Shown here in pieces: positions 52,906 through 62,836 of a stretch of DNA of 64,000 nucleotides (position 1 is the stretch's first letter; each line of letters begins with the position of its first letter). A program made the position numbers and the translations under genes. Source of the stretch: Mycobacterium sp. 141 (lineage in GTDB: Bacteria; Actinomycetota; Actinomycetes; Mycobacteriales; Mycobacteriaceae); the NCBI RefSeq assembly GCF_000382405.1, contig NZ_KB908267.1:1-64000 (forward strand), written 5' to 3'. The notes under the pieces are model-generated. The model ran no database searches. It was not told the DNA's origin and saw only the letters and a list, made by a program, of their open reading frames with translations.

Positions 52906-55900
52906 GTGTCCGAACCATCAGTCGCCGAGCTGCGCTCCCGCCTCGACGGCCTGACGATTCGTGACGCCGCCCGCCTGGGCAGACGGTTGCGGAATCTTCG
53001 TGACGTCAGTGTCCCGACGAACCTCATAGAACAATTCCGTGCTGCGGAGGCCCTGGTGCTCACGCGCCAGGCCGCCGTCCCGTCCATCACCTACCCCGAT
53101 CTACCGGTCACGCAGCGGCGCGACGAGATCGCAAAGGCCATCAGCGAAAACCAGGTGGTGATCGTCGCGGGCGCCACCGGTTCGGGCAAGACGACGCAGC
53201 TGCCCAAGATCTGCCTGGAACTCGGCCGCGGCATCCGCGGCACCATCGGCCATACGCAGCCGCGCCGACTGGCCGCGCGGACCGTCGCCCAGCGCATCGC
53301 CGACGAGTTGGCAACCCCGCTGGGTGAGGCGGTCGGCTATACCGTGCGGTTCACCGATCAGGCCAGCGACGCAACGCTGGTCAAGCTGATGACCGACGGC
53401 ATTCTCCTCGCGGAGATTCAACGAGACCGTCGGCTGCTGCGTTACGACACGCTCATCCTCGACGAAGCCCACGAACGCAGCCTCAACATCGACTTCCTGC
53501 TCGGCTATCTGCGGGAGTTGTTGCCGCGGCGGCCCGATCTGAAGGTGATCGTCACCTCGGCGACGATCGAGCCGGAGCGCTTTGCGAGGCACTTCGGTGG
53601 AGCCGAACATAGATGTAGCGGTGGAGCCGAACATGGATGTAGCGGCGGAGCACCGATTGTCGAGGTGTCGGGCCGGACGTATCCGGTCGAGATCCGGTAC
53701 CGTCCGCTGGAAGTGCCTGTACCGGCTGATGATTCAGACTCAGACTCAGCCGATCCCGACGACCCCGATCACGAGATCGTGCGTACCGAGATCAGGGACC
53801 CGGTCGAAGCCATCGTCGACGCGGTCGCCGAGTTGGAAGCCGAGCCGCCCGGCGACGTGCTGGTCTTCCTGTCCGGCGAACGCGAAATCCGGGACGCCGC
53901 CGATGCCCTGCGTACCGTGGTCGGCCAGAACACCGAGGTGTTGCCGCTGTATGCGCGGCTGTCGACCGCCGACCAGCAGAAGGTGTTCCAGCCCAGCCGG
54001 GCGTTGCGCCGAATTGTGCTGGCCACCAACGTCGCCGAGACCTCGCTGACGGTTCCCGGGATTCGCTACGTCGTCGACCCCGGCACGGCCCGCATCTCCC
54101 GCTACAGCCGCCGTACCAAGGTGCAGCGCCTGCCGATCGAGCCGATCTCACAGGCGTCGGCTGCGCAGCGCGCCGGGCGGTCGGGCCGTACCGCACCCGG
54201 TATCTGCATCCGGTTGTACTCCCAGGAAGACTTCGAATCCCGGCCCCGCTACACCGATCCGGAGATCCTGCGCACCAACCTGGCCGCGGTCATCCTGCAG
54301 ATGGCAGCCCTGGGACTCGGTGACCTGGAGGGTCCCGCGCAGTTCCCGTTCTTAGACCCGCCGGATCCGCGCAGCATCCGCGACGGTGTCGGCCTGCTGC
54401 AGGAACTCGGTGCGTTCGGCGCCGACGGTGGGCTGACCGATATCGGCCGGCGGCTGTCCCGCTTGCCGCTGGACCCTCGGATCGGCCGGATGATCCTCGC
54501 CTCCGAGGCCGAAGGTTGCGTGGCTGAGGTGCTGGTGCTGGCGGCCGCGCTGTCGATCCCGGACCCGCGCGAACGTCCCGCCGACCGTGAGGACGCCGCG
54601 CGCCAGAAGCACGCCCGGTTCGCCGACGAGCACTCCGATTTCGTGTCCTACCTGAATCTGTGGAGGTATCTGCGAGAGCAGCGAAATGAGCTGTCCGGCA
54701 ATGCCTTCCGGAGGATGTGTCGCGAGGAGTTCCTGCACTACCTGCGGATCCGGGAGTGGCAGGATCTGGTGGGGCAGCTGCGCAGCATCGCCCGTGACAT
54801 CGGAATTCGCGAGAGTGACGAGCCGGCCGACCCGTCGCGCATACATGCCGCGCTCGCGGCGGGTCTGTTGTCGCACGTCGGGATGCGTGAGGAGACCCGC
54901 GGACGCGATTCCCGGGAGTTCCTGGGGGCCCGCAACACCCGCTTCGTCCTGGCCCCGGGCTCGGTGCTGACCAAGAGGCCACCCCACTGGATCGTGGTGG
55001 CCGATCTGGTGGAGACCAGCAGGTTGTTCGGCCGCATCGCGGCCCGCATCGAGCCCGAGGCGATCGAACGCGTGGCGGGACATCTGGTGCAGCGCAGCTA
55101 CAGCGAACCGCACTGGGACGCCAAGCGCGGCACGGTGATGGCCTTCGAGCGCGTGACGCTCTACGGACTGCCGCTCGTGGCACGCAGGCGTGTCGGCTAT
55201 GCGCAGGTGGACCCGGAGTTGGCCCGGGAGCTGTTCATCCGGCACGCGCTCGTCGAGGGGGATTGGCAGACCCGGCACCACTTCTTCCGTGACAACGCGC
55301 GGTTGCGTACGGAGCTGGAGGAGATGGAGGAGCGGGCCCGCCGTCGTGATCTGATCGTCGGCGACGACGATATCTTCGCGCTGTACGACGCCCGCGTTCC
55401 CGCGGATGTCATCTCGGCCCGCCACTTCGATGCCTGGTGGAAGAAGCAGCGGCACCAGACCCCGAACCTGCTCACCTTCACCCGCACCGATCTGCTGCGT
55501 ACCGACGCCGCCGACGAACACCCTGACGCCTGGCAGACCGGTGACCTGACGCTGCCGCTCAGTTACCGCTTCGAACCCGGCGCCGCCGACGACGGTGTCA
55601 CCGTGCATGTTCCGGTGGGAGTGCTGGCCCGCCTCGGTGGCGACGGATTTGCCTGGCAGGTACCCGCTTTGCGGGAAGAGCTGGTGACGGCGCTGATCAA
55701 GTCGCTGCCCAAGGATCTGCGGCGCAACTTCGTCCCGGCACCGGACACCGCGCGGGCCATCCTGCCCGATCTGGATCCGGCCGCCGGTTCACTGCTGGAC
55801 GAGGTGCAACGCGAACTGCGCAGGCGCAGCGGCGTCCTGGTGCCGATCGACGCGTTCGATCTGAGCAAGGTGCCCGAGCATCTGCGGGTGACCTTTGCCG

Positions 55901-56877
55901 TCGAATCCACCGACGGCACCGAGGTGGCCCGGGGTAAGGACATCGATGCGTTGCGTGAGCAGCTGGCGGTGCCAGTCGCTGCGGCGGTGGCCGACGCTCT
56001 CGGAGGAGGTCTGGAACGTAGCGGGTTACGCGGCTGGCCCGAGGATCTCGACGAACTGCCTCGCAACGTCGAGAACGTCTCGGGCGGTCACACCGTGCGC
56101 GGTTACCCGGCGTTCGTGGACGCCGGTAAGGCCGTGGACATCCGGGTGTTCGCGACCCAGGCCGAACAGGCCGCGGCGATGGGCCCGGGTCTGCGCCGGC
56201 TGCTGCGGCTCACGGTGCCCTCACCGGTCAAGGCGATCGAACGCGGTCTGAGTCCCCGGGTGCGCCTCACGCTCAACACCAACCCGGACGGCACCCTGGC
56301 CGCGCTGCTCGAGGACTGTGCCGATGCGGCGGCCGGTGTTCTGCTGAAGCGGGCGGTGTGGACCGGGGCTGATTTCACCGCGCTCGCGCAGCAAGCCGCC
56401 AAGGAACTGGGGGCGACCACCACGGCCGTGGTGAACCGGGTGCAGGCCGTGCTGACGGCGGCCCACGAGGTGCACGTTGCGCTGCCGGACAAGCCGCTGC
56501 CGGCGCAGGCCGACGCGGTAGCCGACATTCGCTCTCAACTGGACCGCTTGCTGCCCAAGGGGTTTGTGACCGCCGCGGGTGCGCCGCGGTTGGCCGACCT
56601 CGCCCGGTATGTCACCGCGATCGCCCGTCGGTTGGAGCGATTGCCGCAGGCCGTGGCTGCCGACCGGGAGCGGATGTCCAGGGTGCACGCCGTCGAGGAC
56701 GCTTATGACGATGTGGTGCAGGCGCTTTCGCAGGCCCGCGCCGCCGATCCCAAAGTGGGCGAGATCGCGTGGCAGATCGAGGAATTCCGGGTGAGCCTGT
56801 GGGCTCAGCAGCTCGGTACCCCGCGCCCGGTCAGCGAGCAGCGTATCTACAAGGCGATCGACGCAATTCAGAACTGA
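52906..56877 (+). CDS. hrpA: ATP-dependent RNA helicase HrpA
   Basis: 1323 residues from GTG 52906. DEAH/RHA helicase: Walker A GATGSGKTTQ, DEAH in LILDEAHERSLN, SAT, and QRAGRSGRTAPG; then HA2, OB and the long DUF3418 C-terminal region that define HrpA (usually ~1300 residues). Substrates in bacteria are mRNA/ribosome complexes. Between motif III and the next strand is a species-odd insertion of two GGAEH(R/G)CS repeats, and an Asp/Ser-rich insertion follows (DDSDSDSADPDDPD). Confidence 0.92.
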   Translation: MSEPSVAELRSRLDGLTIRDAARLGRRLRNLRDVSVPTNLIEQFRAAEALVLTRQAAVPSITYPDLPVTQRRDEIAKAISENQVVIVAGATGSGKTTQLPKICLELGRGIRGTIGHTQPRRLAARTVAQRIADELATPLGEAVGYTVRFTDQASDATLVKLMTDGILLAEIQRDRRLLRYDTLILDEAHERSLNIDFLLGYLRELLPRRPDLKVIVTSATIEPERFARHFGGAEHRCSGGAEHGCSGGAPIVEVSGRTYPVEIRYRPLEVPVPADDSDSDSADPDDPDHEIVRTEIRDPVEAIVDAVAELEAEPPGDVLVFLSGEREIRDAADALRTVVGQNTEVLPLYARLSTADQQKVFQPSRALRRIVLATNVAETSLTVPGIRYVVDPGTARISRYSRRTKVQRLPIEPISQASAAQRAGRSGRTAPGICIRLYSQEDFESRPRYTDPEILRTNLAAVILQMAALGLGDLEGPAQFPFLDPPDPRSIRDGVGLLQELGAFGADGGLTDIGRRLSRLPLDPRIGRMILASEAEGCVAEVLVLAAALSIPDPRERPADREDAARQKHARFADEHSDFVSYLNLWRYLREQRNELSGNAFRRMCREEFLHYLRIREWQDLVGQLRSIARDIGIRESDEPADPSRIHAALAAGLLSHVGMREETRGRDSREFLGARNTRFVLAPGSVLTKRPPHWIVVADLVETSRLFGRIAARIEPEAIERVAGHLVQRSYSEPHWDAKRGTVMAFERVTLYGLPLVARRRVGYAQVDPELARELFIRHALVEGDWQTRHHFFRDNARLRTELEEMEERARRRDLIVGDDDIFALYDARVPADVISARHFDAWWKKQRHQTPNLLTFTRTDLLRTDAADEHPDAWQTGDLTLPLSYRFEPGAADDGVTVHVPVGVLARLGGDGFAWQVPALREELVTALIKSLPKDLRRNFVPAPDTARAILPDLDPAAGSLLDEVQRELRRRSGVLVPIDAFDLSKVPEHLRVTFAVESTDGTEVARGKDIDALREQLAVPVAAAVADALGGGLERSGLRGWPEDLDELPRNVENVSGGHTVRGYPAFVDAGKAVDIRVFATQAEQAAAMGPGLRRLLRLTVPSPVKAIERGLSPRVRLTLNTNPDGTLAALLEDCADAAAGVLLKRAVWTGADFTALAQQAAKELGATTTAVVNRVQAVLTAAHEVHVALPDKPLPAQADAVADIRSQLDRLLPKGFVTAAGAPRLADLARYVTAIARRLERLPQAVAADRERMSRVHAVEDAYDDVVQALSQARAADPKVGEIAWQIEEFRVSLWAQQLGTPRPVSEQRIYKAIDAIQN
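53596..53643 (+). repeat. Two 24-bp tandem repeats inside hrpA
   Basis: Two copies of a 24-base unit (GGTGGAGCCGAACAT...GTAGC) differing at one base, followed by a partial third (GGCGGAGC). In frame, adding 16 residues to the helicase core. Confidence 0.9.
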
Positions 56878-56934
56878 TGGGATGAACACCGCCCGGCCTG
56901 TGCCGGCGCCCGGATCACCCCGTGAGCTCAGCTA

Positions 56935-58062
56935 CTACGGTCGCTCGCGGAGCAGGGAGGCGGGATGCAGATCGGTGTAGTGGCACGCCTGGTTCCCGCC
57001 GGCACGTTTGGCCGCATACATTGCCAGGTCGGCCGCGACGATGACGTCGTCGAGGAATCGCGGATCAGGGGTTGTCCCGGCACCGTCGAGTGGGGCGTTG
57101 GCGCTGCCGATGCTGGCGGTCGTGGGGTACGGGAGTGCCGCGATCGCCCGGCGAATCCGCTCGGCAAGATCGGCTGGTCGCGGTGTGCTGTGGATGTCGA
57201 TAATGACGAACTCCTCGCCCCCGAGCCGTCCGATCACCGCCGCCGACGGGCAGTTGTCGCGCAGGGCTGCCCCGACTCGGGCCAGCGCCCGGTCTCCGAC
57301 AGCGTGCCCCCATGTGTCGTTGAGCAGTTTGAAGTTGTCCAGGTCGATCACGAGGACCACCAGGTGGGATCCCACGGCTCGCTGCCGGATCAGGCCGTGC
57401 GCCGAGCGGTAGAAGGCGCGTCGGGTGTGCAGGCCCGTGAGCGGATCGTGATCGGACACCGTGAGATCCGAGCGCAACGCGTGCACCAGGGACCGGATCC
57501 CGAACGGTACACCGGTATTGAGTGCCGCGACGGTCAGCACGGCGGCGGCCGCCAGGGCGACATCACCCGTGTCCTCGATGAGCCGAAACGCAAAGACGGC
57601 CGCGAACGCTGCGCAGACCACGAGATTGCCGACGACGTAGCGCAAAGTGTGGAAGTACGCGATGAATCCGCCGAGCACTGCGAAGATCACGCAACCCATC
57701 AGTGCCGAGTAGGGATTGGACAGGGCGGCACACCCGAGCCCGGTGATACCGCTCGCAGCCAACAAGAACAGCGATGACTGTCTTCTGGTGGGCCAGTGCA
57801 CGAGCCACACCAGGGCGCTGAGAAATCCCAGTGCTGCGGTGCCCACCGCAATCAATCTGGAGAGCATATGGTCGGGACCGTTCGGGCTCCAGATCATCAA
57901 CAGCGGAAGCGCCGCCAACACGGCGGTATACAGGGCCGTCACCCACTGCCAGTGGCGTCGTAGCCCGCGGTCCCGGATATAGGTGCTGAGCCAGTCGAAC
58001 TGGTGAGTCTGTTCCGGTACCCCGCTCACCTCACCGCCCCCCGATTTACCAAACCTCCGCAT
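56935..58062 (-). CDS. Membrane-bound diguanylate cyclase (GGDEF)
   Basis: 375 residues. Six transmembrane helices within about 40-190, then a GGDEF domain (about 200-365) with the intact active motif RLGGEEF and DHDPLTGLHTRRAF. It would make cyclic di-GMP; no EAL domain is attached. No clear I-site RxxD precedes GGEEF (sequence there is DNCPSAAVIGRLGGEEF). Stands alone between hrpA and the FAH remnant. Confidence 0.9.
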   Translation of the reverse strand: MRRFGKSGGGEVSGVPEQTHQFDWLSTYIRDRGLRRHWQWVTALYTAVLAALPLLMIWSPNGPDHMLSRLIAVGTAALGFLSALVWLVHWPTRRQSSLFLLAASGITGLGCAALSNPYSALMGCVIFAVLGGFIAYFHTLRYVVGNLVVCAAFAAVFAFRLIEDTGDVALAAAAVLTVAALNTGVPFGIRSLVHALRSDLTVSDHDPLTGLHTRRAFYRSAHGLIRQRAVGSHLVVLVIDLDNFKLLNDTWGHAVGDRALARVGAALRDNCPSAAVIGRLGGEEFVIIDIHSTPRPADLAERIRRAIAALPYPTTASIGSANAPLDGAGTTPDPRFLDDVIVAADLAMYAAKRAGGNQACHYTDLHPASLLRERP

Positions 58063-58188
58063 AGTGCGGGAATTTACGACATCTGCGGGCCGATGGTGGC
58101 AATACCGCGCCGATCGTCAGCTAACGTTCTTCTGTGCGTTTTTGGTGCCTGAGTCGATCAACTAGCAACGATGGGCTACGTCGGGCCG

Positions 58189-58481
58189 CTACCCGATGAC
58201 GTGCTCGATCTCGCCGAAGCCCTCGAGTGCCAGGGTGAGGGTGTCACCGCGACGTAGCCAGTTCCCGGTCTCCATGCCACTACCGCCGGGTAGGGTTCCG
58301 GTGCCGAAGAGCTCACCCGGCAACAGTTGCTCGCTGCGCGATGCGTGCGCGAGCACCTCGCCGAGGGTGTGCTGCTTACCAGCGCTGGACACGGTGCTGA
58401 CCACCGAACCGTTGATCGCGACCGAACCGGTGATCGCGTCGATGCGGGGCAGGTTTCGGTGCGGACTCGCCGTAGTTTCAT
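58189..58481 (-). pseudogene. Internally deleted fumarylacetoacetate hydrolase-family remnant
   Basis: ATG 58481 overlaps the upstream FAD gene's stop (ATGA) and opens MKLRRVRTE, a plausible FAH-family N-terminus, but after ten codons the matching frame shifts. From about 58444 the other frame reads a clear FAH C-terminus (KQHTLGEVLAHASRSEQL, then GELFGTGTLPGGSGMETGNW). About 200 central residues with the metal site are lost. Probably once co-translated with the FAD enzyme. Confidence 0.75.
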
Positions 58482-59956
58482 CGGTGCTCCGTCGGTCCCA
58501 GCGCCGTGCAGATCAGCCCGGCGGGATCGTAGTGAGACCGGACGGTATTCAGCCGGTCCAGGTTGTGCCCGAAGTAGCGGGCCGCGGGCATGCCGGCCTC
58601 GACGTAGTTGACGTACCCGCCGGCCGAATTCGCTTGCACCGCGTGGTGCGCGTCGCGCAGCCAGCCCGTGGCGGTGTCGACTGCGGCCGATGATGTCGGC
58701 TCGGTATACCACTGCACGCAGGCGGCGTCGCGTCGCCACGGGAAGGCGGTGGCGTCAGGTGCCGTATCGGTCACGGCGCCGTCGAGTGATTCGACGACAG
58801 CGGTCGCGGCCCCCGCGTCCTTGGCCCAGGCGGACAACGCGGTGACGATGGATTCGGCAGCGGTGTGGGTCATTTCCGCGACGATGTCCGAGCCCGCGAC
58901 GAAGGCCCGGGGCCTGGTGGCGTCGTTGCCGCCTTCGAAGTAATGGACGAAGTCCAGATGGCCCAGGGTCTGGGTTCGGGTGCTCAGCGGGGCCGCGCCG
59001 ATCACGGCGGCCAGGGCAGCCGCCGCGTGGTCACCGGTCTGTGCGGGAGTCGCCAGCACGATGCTGCATTGCAGATCGGTGCCAGGGCCGGAAGTCAGGT
59101 TGACCATGCCCCAGACTTCCCGCGGTGCCGTGCTCAGCCAGTGATGCCATCCGTAGAGCAGTTGTGCCGCCGCGCTTTCAGGGAACGTGAGGGTGACGAC
59201 GTCGCGGTCGACGGTTGCAAAGGTATGGAATGTGAACGAGGTGACCACGCCGCACCCGCCTCCGCCGCCCCGCAGCGCCCAGAGCAAGTCTTCGTGGTCG
59301 TCCGACGACGCGGTGACCGTCTCGCCGCCGGGCACGACGACGGTCGCCGAAACCAGGCTGTCGCACGTCAGTCCGTAGCGCCGGGCATCGGAACCCAGGC
59401 CACCGCCCAGCGTCAGGCCCGCGACACCGACGCTCGGGCAGCTCCCGGTGGGAATCGAGCGGCCGTGCTCGTCGAGTGCGCTCTGCACCGTGTCGAGATC
59501 GGTGGCGGCTGCAACCGTCACCAGGCCGGTACCGTCGTCGTAGTCGATGGTGCGGGGCAGCCCGCGTAAGTCGATGACCATCGCGCCCGATGTCGCCGAG
59601 GCGCCGATGTAGGAGTGCCCGCCGCTACGGGGCGCAACCTTGATGGCGTGCTCGGCGGCGAACACGAGGGCTTTCGACACGTCGCCGGACGAGCCGGCCA
59701 CGACCACCGCGGCAGGTCTCGTGTCATCGAACCGGGTATTGAAAACGCCCTTGGCAGCAGGGAATTCCGCGTCATCCGGCAGGATGACCTTACCGTCGAG
59801 CGAACCGGAAAGGGCGCCCCAGTCCGGTGGTCCGGCAGCCGTCGTCGAGCCTGCCGGGGGAGGTGCGGGACCGTCGCGGCACGCGCCGAGTGCTCCGGCG
59901 GTCGCCAGTCCAAGTGCCCCGCGTAAGAAGGTCTGACGAGAGATCTGCGAGGTCAT
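58478..59956 (-). CDS. BBE-type FAD-linked oxidase, exported lipoprotein
   Basis: 492 residues. N-terminus SRQTFLRGALGLATAGALGAC is Tat-like (RQ rather than RR) with lipobox LGAC. FAD_binding_4 domain with covalent-flavin His in PRSGGHSYIGAS, CPSVGVAGLTLGGGLG, and GGGCGVVTSF; C-terminal BBE block GGYVNYVEAGM. Family members oxidise sugars, alkaloids or other alcohols. The FAH-family remnant downstream was coupled to it by an ATGA overlap. Confidence 0.88.
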   Translation of the reverse strand: MTSQISRQTFLRGALGLATAGALGACRDGPAPPPAGSTTAAGPPDWGALSGSLDGKVILPDDAEFPAAKGVFNTRFDDTRPAAVVVAGSSGDVSKALVFAAEHAIKVAPRSGGHSYIGASATSGAMVIDLRGLPRTIDYDDGTGLVTVAAATDLDTVQSALDEHGRSIPTGSCPSVGVAGLTLGGGLGSDARRYGLTCDSLVSATVVVPGGETVTASSDDHEDLLWALRGGGGGCGVVTSFTFHTFATVDRDVVTLTFPESAAAQLLYGWHHWLSTAPREVWGMVNLTSGPGTDLQCSIVLATPAQTGDHAAAALAAVIGAAPLSTRTQTLGHLDFVHYFEGGNDATRPRAFVAGSDIVAEMTHTAAESIVTALSAWAKDAGAATAVVESLDGAVTDTAPDATAFPWRRDAACVQWYTEPTSSAAVDTATGWLRDAHHAVQANSAGGYVNYVEAGMPAARYFGHNLDRLNTVRSHYDPAGLICTALGPTEHR

Positions 59957-59976
59957 GGTGCGACGGGCGGAGCCGG

Positions 59977-61170
<1,194 letters not shown>

Positions 61171-61292
61171 CTAACAATGCAGTCTGTGATGGCCACAGGG
61201 CCGCGCCCGGCGTAACCCGGCCGTTACCAAGATGATTCGATCCCGATGCTGAACAGACCGATGATCGTCTATTTTGCGATCCGGACGGCTGG

Positions 61293-62144
61293 TCAGTGCG
61301 AACGGCGCCACACCCGCGGCGAAGCACCATGCGTGGCCCGGAACTGGCGGCTGAAATACCCCGGATCGACAACTCCGACCCGGGTCGCGATCTCGGCCAC
61401 CGGCAGTTCGGTATCGGTGAGCAGTTGTCGAGCCCGCGCCATCCGGCGTTCGATGATCCATTCGCCGACCGTGCGGCCGGTGCGGCGGCGTACCAGTGTC
61501 GTGAGATGGCCCGGGGTCAGCCCGACAGCGTCGGCAACGTCCCGCAATGACAGGGGCTCGCCGATGCGACGGTCGATGACGTCGAAAACTTCGGCGAGCA
61601 GAGGTTCGCCGTTGCGGCGCAGATCGCCCACCACATCGCCGGCCAGTCGGGCCAGGTCGATCAGCAGCAGCGTCAGATGGGCCAGCGCCGCCTGGCGGTA
61701 CCCGTCCCGGCGCTCAGCGAGCTCGGTCTCGATCGATCGGATCGTGCTGTCCCACAAGGTTTGCCTCTCCATCGGGACCGCCAGCTGTAGCAAGCCGCCG
61801 GCCTGGCCGTGCAGGAACGGAAACAGCAGCGGATGCGATTGCCACGACGGCCACGGCGAACGGCTGTCGCTGCCGAGTGCGCCCGGATCGAAGAGCACCC
61901 CGGCTCCTTCACCCGAAGTCGTCGTGATCGACGGATCGATCACGGCGCCGGTGGCGACGACGAATACCGCCCCGGTGGCGGGCTCGTACCAGAGCACCGG
62001 GAACTCGTGGATGTGCGGGCCGGGTGCGGTCACCTCGGCCCGCACGCCCCGTAGCACGGTGACGGGCGGCCGATCCGGGGTGCCGTGGTACTGGAACACC
62101 GGTACGCCGTCGCGGCGGTGAGCGAGGCGCGCAACCTCAGGCAT
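61293..62144 (-). CDS. AraC-family transcriptional regulator
   Basis: 283 residues from ATG 62144. N-terminal cupin-like sensing region (HIHEFPVLWYEPATG), C-terminal AraC HTH pair (LSLRDVADAVGLTPGHLTTLVRR and LPVAEIATRVGVVDPGYFSRQF). Divergent from a small methyltransferase gene with a ~70-base gap; that gene or itself is the likely target. Ligand unknown. ATG 62186 is an alternative start. Confidence 0.88.
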   Translation of the reverse strand: MPEVARLAHRRDGVPVFQYHGTPDRPPVTVLRGVRAEVTAPGPHIHEFPVLWYEPATGAVFVVATGAVIDPSITTTSGEGAGVLFDPGALGSDSRSPWPSWQSHPLLFPFLHGQAGGLLQLAVPMERQTLWDSTIRSIETELAERRDGYRQAALAHLTLLLIDLARLAGDVVGDLRRNGEPLLAEVFDVIDRRIGEPLSLRDVADAVGLTPGHLTTLVRRRTGRTVGEWIIERRMARARQLLTDTELPVAEIATRVGVVDPGYFSRQFRATHGASPRVWRRSH

Positions 62145-62217
62145 GTACCGAAGATAGTCCAGATATTGCCGAGAATCCCCCAACATGGCCTGTCAAGACC
62201 AGATCACCATGGGGAGT

Positions 62218-62826
62218 ATGACCGAGCATCATCCGCATCTTCTGAATCCGCATCGTCCGGCCAATCGGCACGACTACCTGCCCGCTGCCGGGCACGACCT
62301 GCTGCTGCCGGGCTACGACCTGCTGACCAAGCTGCTCGGAATGGGCCGCGTCTACGATGCCCTGGTCCGGCAGGCAGAGCTCGCCCCCGGACAGCGGGTG
62401 ATCGAAATCGGTTGCGGCACTGGCAACGTCACCACCCGCGTCAAACGGGCCTGCCCCGCAGTGGATATCACCGCAACCGATCCGGATCCGCGGGCGCTGG
62501 CCCGGGCGCAGCGGAAAACCAAGGGTATGACCGGCATTCGGTTCGAACGCGCTTACGCGCAGCACCTGCCGTTCGAGGACGGTGAATTCGACCGGGCATT
62601 GTCGTCGATGATGCTGCATCACCTCGACGAGGCCACCAAGTCCGCCGCCGCGGCGGAACTGTTTCGGGTGCTTAAACCCGGTGGCCGACTCGACATCGTC
62701 GATATCCGCGGTGCCGCCATACCGCAGTTGCTCACCACGGCCGGCTTCGACTGCGCCGTCGTCAGGACCCGGCCCCATCGCGTGATGGGCAGCCTGAGTT
62801 TCTATCACGCGTCGCGTTCCGCCTGA
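62218..62826 (+). CDS. Class I SAM-dependent methyltransferase
   Basis: 202 residues from ATG 62218 (62209 or 62185 possible). SAM motif I VIEIGCGTGNVTTRVKRA (about 61-78), acidic ITATDPD, and FDRALSSMMLHHLD; a UbiE/type-11 methyltransferase. The N-terminus is His-rich (HHPHLLNPH). Likely methylates a small molecule or lipid. Divergent from an AraC regulator. Confidence 0.85.
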   Translation: MTEHHPHLLNPHRPANRHDYLPAAGHDLLLPGYDLLTKLLGMGRVYDALVRQAELAPGQRVIEIGCGTGNVTTRVKRACPAVDITATDPDPRALARAQRKTKGMTGIRFERAYAQHLPFEDGEFDRALSSMMLHHLDEATKSAAAAELFRVLKPGGRLDIVDIRGAAIPQLLTTAGFDCAVVRTRPHRVMGSLSFYHASRSA

Positions 62827-62836
62827 GATCGGTGCC

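Noticed and set aside
49979..58481. Engineered in-frame knockouts as explanation for the end-only genes
   Set aside because: Considered because both ends are kept, but the FAH remnant is out of frame and the amidotransferase has only one end, so natural deletion is more likely.
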